A DNA stretch of 50,827 bases from positions 1-50,827 of the forward strand of contig CAJCHW010000212.1 in assembly GCA_903970125.1 (NCBI GenBank), read 5' to 3'. The notes under the pieces are model-generated. The model was given only the letters and a program-made list of their open reading frames with translations, was not told the origin of the DNA and did no database searches. The position numbers and the translations under genes were made by a program. This DNA is from Chlamydiota bacterium (GTDB taxonomy: Bacteria > Actinomycetota > Thermoleophilia > Solirubrobacterales > Solirubrobacteraceae). Below are positions 8,730 to 15,466 of the stretch, one piece after another (the stretch's first letter is position 1; each line of letters begins with the position of its first letter).

Positions 8730-10151
8730 TTATGCGCGATCGGGGTCGCGCGCCACGAGCTCAGGACCAGCGGCACCATCGCGCACATCCCAGCCGAGCT
8801 GAGCCAACTGGGCTCGCAGCCCGTCCGCGGCGGCGAAATCACGCCGGCCACGTGCGTCCTCGCGCTTGGCCACGAGCTCGTTGACCTCCGGCGGCGCCTG
8901 CACGGGCGCGGCGAGCAGCTGTGCAAGGCCGAGCACGTCAAGCATCTCGCGCAGGTGCTCGTCGCCTGCCTCCAGGCCATTGTCGGCGCCGGCGGCGGCG
9001 CGAATCCAGGCGTTGATCGCGCTCAGCGCCTCGGGCGTGTTGAAGTCGTCGGCGAGCGCGTCAAAGAAGCGGTCGCGCAGGGGCTCAAGCGCAACCGGCG
9101 AGGGACCCCGGGAAAGCCTGCGACCGGCCTCGCGGATGCGAGTGACGTTGGCCTGTGCCTGCTCCAGCGCCTTCTGGGAGTACGACAGCGGCTGGCGGTA
9201 GTGGCCGGAGATCAGATACATCACGACCGCGCTTGGACCGTAGCGCTCAACCACATCGGCCAGCGGCGCGATGTTGCCCACCGATTTGGCCATCTTCTCG
9301 CCCGTCGCCTGGATCATGCCGTTGTGCACCCAGGCGCGCGCCAGCTCTGAGCCGCGCGCCGCGCGCGTCTGCGCGGCCTCGTTCTCGTGGTGGGGAAAGA
9401 CCAGGTCCGAGCCGCCGCCGTGGATGTCGATTTCAGTGCCCAGCAGACCCTCGGCCATGGCCGAGCACTCGATATGCCAACCCGGCCGCCCATCTCCCCA
9501 CGGCGACGGCCAGCACGTGTCCTCATCGGCCTTGCGGGCCTTCCAGAGCGCGAAGTCCAGCGGATCCTCCTTGCGCTCGGAGCCCTCGACACCCTCACCC
9601 TGGTCCATGTCCTCGATGTGCCTGTGCGAAAGCGACCCATAACCGGGATCGGAGCGGACGCGAAAGAAGACGTCGCGGGCGCCGTCGGCGCCGTCAGCGC
9701 CGTCGGCGCCGTTGGCGCCGTTGGAGGCGTGCGCGGCCACGTAGGCGTGGTCTGAGTCGATCAGCGCTTGGATGTATGCCACGATCGCGTCCATGGTCTC
9801 CGAGGCCAGAGGCTCGTGGTCGGGGCGTCCCACGCCCAGCGCGTCGGTGTCGGCCACGTACGCCGCGGTCATCTCGGCCGCCAGCTCGGCGCTTGGGACC
9901 CCCGCGGCGCGAGCGGCCGTGTAGATCTTGTCGTTGACGTCCGTGACGTTGATCACGAGCGTGACCGCCAGACCCTCGTGCTCCAGAAAGCGCTTCATCA
10001 GGCTGAAGACCACGTACGGGCGCGCGTTGCCCAGGTGGATACGGCTGTAGACCGTGGGGCCGCACGCGTAGATGCCAATGCGGCCGGGCTCGCGGGCAAC
10101 CAGTGGTGCCACCTTGCCCGCGGCGGTGTCGTGCAGGCGAATCTCACGCAT
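8730..10151 (-). CDS. cysS: Cysteinyl-tRNA synthetase
   Basis: This 473-residue class I synthetase charges tRNA-Cys. It shows CGPTVYSRIHLGNAR (zinc cysteine and the HIGH-type motif), GWHIECSAM and FPHHENE (further zinc ligands), and KMAKSVGN (the KMSKS loop). I chose the ATG at 10151 because MREIRLHDT matches the family start; 34 more codons are open upstream without need. Between the HIGH and zinc regions the protein carries an Asn/Asp-Gly-Ala repeat (residues about 143-157) encoded by a nine-base repeat. It lies downstream of ispF with a 40-base gap, the arrangement also known from mycobacteria and Firmicutes. The ligase MshC is a paralogue, but this neighbourhood indicates true CysS. Confidence 0.95.
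   Translation of the reverse strand: MREIRLHDTAAGKVAPLVAREPGRIGIYACGPTVYSRIHLGNARPYVVFSLMKRFLEHEGLAVTLVINVTDVNDKIYTAARAAGVPSAELAAEMTAAYVADTDALGVGRPDHEPLASETMDAIVAYIQALIDSDHAYVAAHASNGANGADGADGADGARDVFFRVRSDPGYGSLSHRHIEDMDQGEGVEGSERKEDPLDFALWKARKADEDTCWPSPWGDGRPGWHIECSAMAEGLLGTEIDIHGGGSDLVFPHHENEAAQTRAARGSELARAWVHNGMIQATGEKMAKSVGNIAPLADVVERYGPSAVVMYLISGHYRQPLSYSQKALEQAQANVTRIREAGRRLSRGPSPVALEPLRDRFFDALADDFNTPEALSAINAWIRAAAGADNGLEAGDEHLREMLDVLGLAQLLAAPVQAPPEVNELVAKREDARGRRDFAAADGLRAQLAQLGWDVRDGAAGPELVARDPDRA
9681..9724 (-). repeat. Nine-base tandem repeat inside cysS
   Basis: Five copies of GCCGTYGGC (one with an A change) run head to tail, the last missing its final base. On the coding strand they encode Gly-Ala-Asp/Asn units (GANGADGADGADGA). 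The unit length keeps the frame, so copy number could vary without breaking the enzyme. Confidence 0.85.
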
Positions 10152-10191
10152 GACCGCCAACCCTAGCGGTCGTTGCGCTGCCAACCGCTTT

Positions 10192-10674
10192 TCAGTCGGC
10201 GTGGTCGAGCGCTGCGATCGCGAGCGCTGCCACGCCTTCGCCGCGACCGACAAAGCCCATGCCCTCGCCCGTGGTGGCCTTGACGTTCACGCGCGCGCTG
10301 TTGACCGCAAGGGCGCTTGCCAGCCGTGCGCGCATGGCATCGCGGTGGGCGCCCAGTTTTGGCGCCTCCAAAATCAGCGTGCAGTCGACGTTGACGATTG
10401 CAAACCCCGCCGCGCTGACCTTGACAACCACGGCCCCCAGCAGCTCCATCGAGTCCGCGCCGGCCCACTGCGCATCGCTGTCCGGGAAATGCTGGCCGAT
10501 GTCACCCATGCCGGCCGCGCCCAGCAGTGCGTCCGTCACGGCGTGCGCAAGCACGTCGGCGTCTGAATGGCCGTCCAGGCTCCGGTCGTACGGGACGTCC
10601 ACCCCACCGAGGCGCAGACTGTCTCCGTCGACAAGCCGATGAGAGTCATAGCCGATGCCGACGCGCGCGCTCAT
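10192..10674 (-). CDS. ispF: 2-C-methyl-D-erythritol 2,4-cyclodiphosphate synthase
   Basis: This 160-residue enzyme cyclises CDP-methylerythritol 2-phosphate in the non-mevalonate isoprenoid pathway. The metal-binding GYDSHRL (Asp and His) is at residues 8-14, and DGHSDADVLAHAVTDALLGA, FPDSD and the KATTGEGMGFVGRGEGVAA segments all match IspF. The ATG at 10674 overlaps the stop of the upstream PHP gene by four bases (ATGA), implying translational coupling. cysS follows 40 bases later. Length is standard for the trimeric enzyme. Confidence 0.96.
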   Translation of the reverse strand: MSARVGIGYDSHRLVDGDSLRLGGVDVPYDRSLDGHSDADVLAHAVTDALLGAAGMGDIGQHFPDSDAQWAGADSMELLGAVVVKVSAAGFAIVNVDCTLILEAPKLGAHRDAMRARLASALAVNSARVNVKATTGEGMGFVGRGEGVAALAIAALDHAD

Positions 10675-11591
10675 GGCGCGACGACCGCAGGGCCGATCGC
10701 CGCCAGATGGCGCTCGCGATGCTCGAACACGCACAGCTCACCGACCCCGAGGCGCTGGAGCAACGCCACCGCGGTGTCGTAACCGAAGCCGATCTGGTCC
10801 GGGCTATGAGCGTCGCTCGACAGCGCCACCTTGGCGCCGGCGTCCAGACACATCTGCAGAAACTCCGGCGCGGGGTAGATCTCGCCGACGGGCTTGCGCA
10901 GCCCAGCCGTGGAGACCTCGACAGCCACGCCCGATTCCGCGATGCCCGCGACCGCGAGCTCGTAGTAACGGCGCAGGTCACCTTCCGGCGCCGGCTTGCC
11001 GGAGCCGAAGACCTTCACCAGGTCCGGATGGCCGAGGATGTCAAAGAGGCCGCTGCGTGCCGCCTGGCCGAGCGCCTCGAAGTAGCTGCGCCAGATCTCC
11101 TCCACGCTCCACCCCGCACTCCAGACTCCGTGCGGGTCCATGTCAACGGCGCCAAAGGACTCCACATCGGTCTCGTCTGCGCCTGCCCCCAGAGGCGCGC
11201 CCGCGCGCGGGGCGGGCGCCGCGGCGGCGCGTGCCACGAAGTGCACCGATCCCACGACATAGTCAAAGTCATACTCTCCGAGCAGCGCCGCCAAACGCTG
11301 CTCGCACCCCGGGATGAAGTCCGCCTCGATCCCCAGCCGCAGGTCGGTTTGCTCGCGCACGAAAGCGCAGTAGGAGTCGAGGTCATCGACCGCGTTCTCG
11401 CGCCAGAACGGGTGCTGCCAGACCTCCAGCGCCCGCGTGAAGCGGTAGATGTGCTCAGAGACGCCAAGCTCGGCGATCCCGCGCTCGCTTGCCACCGCGC
11501 GGTAGCGCGCGGCGTTGGCCGCGGTGAAGTGTCCCTGCGCCGTGGCATCGGCGTCGTCGCTGCGCAAGTGCACGTGGTAATCGGTCAGCAT
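10671..11591 (-). CDS. PHP-domain phosphoesterase (histidinol-phosphatase-like)
   Basis: This 306-residue protein begins MLTDYHVHLR, the first metal-binding HxH of the PHP domain. It continues with ELGVSEHI, GIEADF, VVGSVHF, DILGHPDLVK and SSDAHSPD, the ordered metal ligands of the HisK/HisJ-type histidinol phosphatases. The expected reaction is hydrolysis of histidinol phosphate, although PHP proteins also act on other phosphoesters. A GTG at 11609 overlapping the ispD stop would add six residues; I use the ATG at 11591. It sits between ispD and ispF, coupled to ispF by an ATGA overlap. That suggests co-expression with isoprenoid genes rather than with a his operon. The insert around residues 145-165 is Ala/Pro/Gly-rich. 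Confidence 0.83.
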   Translation of the reverse strand: MLTDYHVHLRSDDADATAQGHFTAANAARYRAVASERGIAELGVSEHIYRFTRALEVWQHPFWRENAVDDLDSYCAFVREQTDLRLGIEADFIPGCEQRLAALLGEYDFDYVVGSVHFVARAAAAPAPRAGAPLGAGADETDVESFGAVDMDPHGVWSAGWSVEEIWRSYFEALGQAARSGLFDILGHPDLVKVFGSGKPAPEGDLRRYYELAVAGIAESGVAVEVSTAGLRKPVGEIYPAPEFLQMCLDAGAKVALSSDAHSPDQIGFGYDTAVALLQRLGVGELCVFEHRERHLAAIGPAVVAP

Positions 11592-11601
11592 CGCGAGCGA
11601 T

Positions 11602-12282
11602 TCAAGCACGCCAGCGGCGTCGCAGCAGCGCCTCGGCCACAGTCAGGTCAATTGGCGTGGTCACCTTCAGGTTCTCGCGCGGGGCCGCCACGACCACGAC
11701 CGTGCCTCCCGCACGCTCGATCAGCCACGCATCGTCGGTCGCCTCGGCGAGCACCGCGGGCGCCACGTCGAGCGCCCGCTCCAGCGCCTCGCGGCGAAAG
11801 ACCTGCGGCGTCTGCACCGCCCACAGCGTTGAGCGCTCCACAGTGGCCTCGACGACACCGTCCGCGCGCGCGCGCTTGATCGTGTCCGTGACGGGTGCCG
11901 CAGCAACAGCCCCGTCGACACCCTCTGCGGCGACCGCCCGCAGGGTGGCCTCAACAAGCTCCCCTGTGAGCAGCGGCCGCGCGGCATCGTGGATGACCAC
12001 GGGATCACCGGGGCCAGCGGCTGCGAGCGCGAGCGACACCGACTCGGAGCGCACCTTGCCGCCGGCGACCGCGAGCGTTCCCGCAGGGCCGTGTACGCCG
12101 CGCGGCAGCACAGGATCGGCAGGCGGCAGCGCCACCACAATCTGTCCAATCGCAGGCACAGCTGCGAGCACGTCCAGGCTCCACTGCACGAGCGGCCTGC
12201 CCGCGAGCTCCACGAGCGCCTTGGGGCGGCCGGCCCGGAGGCGCTCGCCAAAGCCCGCCGCGACGATCAGCGCGACTGCCAT
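11602..12282 (-). CDS. ispD: 2-C-methyl-D-erythritol 4-phosphate cytidylyltransferase
   Basis: This 226-residue nucleotidyltransferase couples CTP to methylerythritol phosphate. The nucleotide-binding AAGFGERLRAGRPKAL is at residues 8-23. VIHDAARPL, PVTDTIKR and the QTPQVFRREAL motif follow in the IspD order. Length and motif order are those of the single-function enzyme. It lies 24 bases downstream of carD, as in mycobacteria, and slightly upstream of the PHP gene and ispF, giving a carD-ispD-PHP-ispF-cysS transcription unit. Confidence 0.95.
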   Translation of the reverse strand: MAVALIVAAGFGERLRAGRPKALVELAGRPLVQWSLDVLAAVPAIGQIVVALPPADPVLPRGVHGPAGTLAVAGGKVRSESVSLALAAAGPGDPVVIHDAARPLLTGELVEATLRAVAAEGVDGAVAAAPVTDTIKRARADGVVEATVERSTLWAVQTPQVFRREALERALDVAPAVLAEATDDAWLIERAGGTVVVVAAPRENLKVTTPIDLTVAEALLRRRWRA

Positions 12283-12306
12283 GGCAACGCCTGGCGCAAC
12301 TGGCCG

Positions 12307-12861
12307 CTAATCGGCAGCGAGCGCGACGTTACGTGAGGCCGAGTCGGCAAGGAGCTCGTCGAGGTAGATCTCGACCTCCTCCTCGTCCTTGTCCAGCGCG
12401 TACATCAACTCCGAGGCCAGGATCTTCTTGGCGCGCGTGAACATCTGCTTCTCCCCCGTGGAGAGCCCCTTTTCGTTCTCGCGCAGCGCCAGGTTGCGTA
12501 CCACCTCGGCCAGCTCGTAGATGTTGCCCGTCTTGATCTTGTCGCGATTGTGCTTGAAGCGGCGGTTCCAGTTCTTGGGCATCTCGGAGACTTCGCCCTG
12601 AAGCACGTCGAGCACCTTCTTGACAGTTTCCTCATCGATGACCCTGCGCAGACCCGCGACACCCGCGTTCTCCGTCGGGACCTTGACGGTCATGTCGTTG
12701 TGCAAGATCTTGATCGTGAGGTACTCACGTTTGGCACCGAGGACCTCCATCTCCTCCTTGCCCTCGACCTTGCCCGCGCCATGGTGGGGATAGACGACGT
12801 GGTCACCGAGTTCGAACTCGATGCACTCAATGACACGATCCTCTTCGACGTCCAACAACAT
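12307..12861 (-). CDS. carD: CarD-family transcriptional regulator
   Basis: This 184-residue protein has the N-terminal Tudor-like RNA-polymerase-interaction domain (FELGDHVVYPHHGAGKVEG, about residues 16-34). The helical DNA-binding C-terminal part includes MPKNWNRRFKHNRDKIKTGNIYELAEVVRNL, shown here only in outline (about residues 93-123). CarD stabilises open promoter complexes, notably at rRNA promoters, in actinobacteria and other phyla. The Trp in PKNWNRR corresponds to the residue that wedges into the upstream edge of the bubble. The N-terminal eight to ten residues precede the usual family start. The neighbouring disA (upstream) and ispD (downstream) repeat the arrangement seen in other actinobacteria. 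Confidence 0.94.
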   Translation of the reverse strand: MLLDVEEDRVIECIEFELGDHVVYPHHGAGKVEGKEEMEVLGAKREYLTIKILHNDMTVKVPTENAGVAGLRRVIDEETVKKVLDVLQGEVSEMPKNWNRRFKHNRDKIKTGNIYELAEVVRNLALRENEKGLSTGEKQMFTRAKKILASELMYALDKDEEEVEIYLDELLADSASRNVALAAD

Positions 12862-12935
12862 GTCAGGTTCTGCTTGGGGAATGATCTGCTCCTTTTTCGT
12901 GGCCCGCCGGCGGCGGGAATGACTGACTGATTGCG

Positions 12936-14045
12936 CTAGGACTGCAGGTAGCGGTCAACGAGGTTGACCTCTTGCAGCCGGCGCAGACCCTCCCGGATAT
13001 CCCTGGCCCGCACCTCTCCTACCCCCTCCACTGCCTCGAGCTCTGCGTCGGTCGCCGCGAGCAGCTCGTCCAACCCTCCAAACGCCTCGACAACCTGCCT
13101 TGCGACGAGCCTGGGCAACTTGGGGATACGCCCCAGGATGCGATAGCCGCGCGTCGCGACGGGATAGTCCAGCGTGTTCAGCTTGCGGTCGTAGCCCAGC
13201 AGCTCCGCCAGGCGACCAAAGTCCAAAAGGTCCTGATGGGAGAGACGGCCGATCTCATCCAGTGCCGCCGCCAGCGCCTCGTCGGAGGGCTCTACGAGGT
13301 AGTCGCGCACGAGCGCGGTCTTCTCGGCGGCTGTGCCCACAAGCGTCTCCTCCAGCTGCATCTCGATCAGCCGGCCCTCCGTGCCGAGCTCGACGATGTG
13401 GCGCTCGATCTCCACTGCCATACGCGTCACAAGCTCGGAGCGCTGGAGCACGGCAAGCACGTCGTGCAGCGTGGCCCCACCCTCAAGCTCCATCGCTGTC
13501 AGGCGCATCGAAACCTGGTCAAGCCGGGTCCTGTACTTCTCAAGCGTCGCCAGCCCCTGGTTGGCCTTGGCAAGCACAACCGTGATGTCCCCCATGACGT
13601 ACTTTGAGTCCTCCACGTACAGCGTCACCACGTCCCTGCGCTGGGAGATCGCGATCACGAGCGCGCCCGTCTGCTTGGCAACGCGCTCAGCGGTGCGGTG
13701 GCGGGTGCCCGTCTCCAGCGACAGAATCGTCGGATCCGGCATCAGCTGGACATTCGCCATCGAGATCTTGGTCGCATTTGCGCCGAGGATGATCGCGCCG
13801 TCCATCTTGGCGACCTGGTAGAGCATGCCAGGCGAGTACTCGATGTCGAGTTTGATCCCGCCGGAATTCAAAAAGCTCAGCTCCTCGGGGTCGCCCATGA
13901 CGATAAGGGCACCCGTTCGTGCATCGAGAATGTTGTCGATGCCCTCGCGTAGCGAGGTGCCCGGGGCAACCATCTCCAGGGCCCTGATCAATCCCGGTTC
14001 CTGGCGACTCGTCAGTTCAAGCTCTTCCCCGGGTCGTGAGGGCAC
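12936..14045 (-). CDS. disA: DNA integrity scanning protein / diadenylate cyclase
   Basis: DisA converts two ATP to cyclic di-AMP and scans DNA. The N-terminal DAC domain shows KMDGAIIL (DGA motif) and TGTRHRTAER (RHR motif), both needed for catalysis. A helical linker follows, then a C-terminal helix-hairpin-helix (VEAFGGLDELLAA and VEGVGEVRARDI). From the GTG at 14045 the protein is 369 residues, close to family length. A TTG at 14078 would add 11 residues, but a TACAAT box at 14054-14059 ends eight bases before the GTG, so a leaderless transcript starting at or near it is more likely. Next come carD and ispD. radA, its neighbour in Bacillus, is not found. Confidence 0.93.
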   Translation of the reverse strand: MPSRPGEELELTSRQEPGLIRALEMVAPGTSLREGIDNILDARTGALIVMGDPEELSFLNSGGIKLDIEYSPGMLYQVAKMDGAIILGANATKISMANVQLMPDPTILSLETGTRHRTAERVAKQTGALVIAISQRRDVVTLYVEDSKYVMGDITVVLAKANQGLATLEKYRTRLDQVSMRLTAMELEGGATLHDVLAVLQRSELVTRMAVEIERHIVELGTEGRLIEMQLEETLVGTAAEKTALVRDYLVEPSDEALAAALDEIGRLSHQDLLDFGRLAELLGYDRKLNTLDYPVATRGYRILGRIPKLPRLVARQVVEAFGGLDELLAATDAELEAVEGVGEVRARDIREGLRRLQEVNLVDRYLQS

Positions 14046-14053
14046 GACTACTG

Positions 14054-14059
14054 ATTGTA
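14054..14059 (-). promoter_or_regulatory. Candidate -10 box abutting the disA start
   Basis: On the minus strand TACAAT is followed by eight bases and then the GTG chosen for disA. The spacing puts the transcription start at or next to the first codon. No convincing -35 hexamer is visible. Confidence 0.4.
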
Positions 14060-14116
14060 CGCGATTTGCGGCCCACAAGCGGCCCGGCAGACTGCGTTAG
14101 GACCGTGTTTAGGCGG

Positions 14117-14145
14117 TTGCCAGCGCCCAGGCACTCTGGTAGCCT
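14117..14145 (+). promoter_or_regulatory. Candidate sigma-70-type promoter for the secreted protein gene
   Basis: TTGCCA (14117-14122) and TAGCCT (14140-14145) are separated by exactly 17 bases. They point towards the gene starting at 14240, leaving an untranslated leader of roughly 90 bases. The boxes are imperfect, so this is a candidate only. Confidence 0.4.
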
Positions 14146-14239
14146 TGGCTGGCCTAGGAGTCTGCTGAGGCAGGGATGCTGGCAAGCCTCATGGGGCAAG
14201 AGTCCCAAGTAATGGATTGACTTGGATCAAGGAGGAGGA

Positions 14240-15367
14240 ATGCAGACTTTCGGAGGAGAGCCTGGCGCGCGCGAGCGTCGCTGTTTCCGCCCCTTGGGCC
14301 GGCTGTCCGTGCGCGTGCGCCTGGCAACTGCCTCGGTCGGCTCGCTGGTCCTGCTCGCGCTGGGCTCAGCGGTCGCGCAAGCTCAGCAGGCGCCCGCCCT
14401 GTTCGTGAACCCGCGCTTGCAGCCAATTGTCGCGACCTGCACGAACACGGCGATCACGGAGATCGCCGAATGCCCCACCACAGAGCGCCAGCATGTGCGC
14501 TCGGAGCCGGCCCCAATCATCGGCTGGGGCCCGATCGTGCTGCACGGCGCTACGAGCTCTGAGACGATCAAATGCACGGCGATATACACAGGTACGGCAT
14601 GGCGCGAACACGAAAACGCCGTCGAAAGCGCCGAGATCCGCAGTTACGGCCTGATCGAAGGCTGGACCGACGACCAGTGCACCGCGCCCGCCCTTGTGAA
14701 GTCCTTTGAAAAGAGCATCGGGGTCACGCATCTGAGTATCGTCGTCACCGACGAACCGCCGCTGGAAGAGACATACATCAACGCCGAATCCTGCAACAAG
14801 GCCGAGGTGAAGGCGGGACACGACCGGCTGGGAGAATGCCCGCTCGCGACCGAGCGCGAAGCCGAAGACTGGCCCGAAAACGTCTGGCGCCAGAAGCAGA
14901 CCATGCCCTGGAAGGAGGAAGTCGTCTGGGGCCAGCCTCACATGTCCGAAGAAGAAACCGTGCAGGTGCGGATCGGCCTGGCGTCCTTCAACGAATGTGG
15001 CCCCGGTGAAGACGAAGAAACCGAAGGCAATCCGGAGCGATGCCGCGCGCGCCAGCTGAACAGCAAGTGCTACCCGGCTTCGGAGAACTTCGCGGAAGTC
15101 CCGGCCGGGTGCATCAAGCTCAACGTGGTGATCCCGCAGATCCCGATCGAAATGCCCGTGTACGGCAGCCTTGAAGCCACATGGCGAAACGGCGCAGGCA
15201 ATGCCACCGACCCGGGCCGCATCGAAGCCGAAGAAGCCTATTCCGGCACGCTTTTGGCCGACGAAGGCAGCGGCACCAACTTCACCCTCAGCGGCACCAT
15301 CAAGGAGATGGGCGAAACCGATCAGGGCCTGATCCAGTACAAGGACGCGGTGCGCGAATTCGGCTAG
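14240..15367 (+). CDS. Predicted secreted protein of unknown function
   Basis: The ATG at 14240 follows a very strong ribosome-binding stretch (AAGGAGGAGG). The 375-residue product has an Arg-rich N-terminus, a hydrophobic core (VGSLVLLALGSAVAQA) and a likely signal-peptidase site after AQA near residue 49. The mature part is acidic and rich in Glu, Thr and Cys (recurring pairs such as CTNTAITEIAEC, CNKAEV, CGPG), so disulphide-linked folds are plausible. I recognise no domain. It is the only plus-strand gene inside the long minus-strand housekeeping block, between clpC and disA. It prefers GAA over GAG for Glu, unlike its neighbours. Its stop codon lies in a 19-base tandem duplication. Confidence 0.75.
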   Translation: MQTFGGEPGARERRCFRPLGRLSVRVRLATASVGSLVLLALGSAVAQAQQAPALFVNPRLQPIVATCTNTAITEIAECPTTERQHVRSEPAPIIGWGPIVLHGATSSETIKCTAIYTGTAWREHENAVESAEIRSYGLIEGWTDDQCTAPALVKSFEKSIGVTHLSIVVTDEPPLEETYINAESCNKAEVKAGHDRLGECPLATEREAEDWPENVWRQKQTMPWKEEVVWGQPHMSEEETVQVRIGLASFNECGPGEDEETEGNPERCRARQLNSKCYPASENFAEVPAGCIKLNVVIPQIPIEMPVYGSLEATWRNGAGNATDPGRIEAEEAYSGTLLADEGSGTNFTLSGTIKEMGETDQGLIQYKDAVREFG

Positions 15368-15393
15368 CCGTCCCGAATTCGGCTAGCCGTCCC
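15356..15393 (+). repeat. 19-bp perfect tandem duplication across a stop codon
   Basis: GAATTCGGCTAGCCGTCCC occurs at 15356-15374 and again at 15375-15393. The first copy contains the TAG of the secreted protein gene. The second copy therefore repeats the last codons and stop just outside the gene, a recent slippage or duplication product. Confidence 0.95.
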
Positions 15394-15466
15394 GGGCCGG
15401 CCGCTTTTGGGCATGCCAGGGGCGCGGGCGGGTACGCGCATGCCCCCCTTGTTATCGCAGCCGCGC

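Noticed and set aside
8730-10151. KMAKS in place of KMSKS in CysS as a sign of an unusual enzyme
   Set aside because: Variation at the third position of this motif is common among cysteinyl-tRNA synthetases.
14146-14239. Riboswitch or structured RNA in the leader of the secreted-protein gene
   Set aside because: The region is GC-mixed and could fold, but I could not match it to any known riboswitch consensus.
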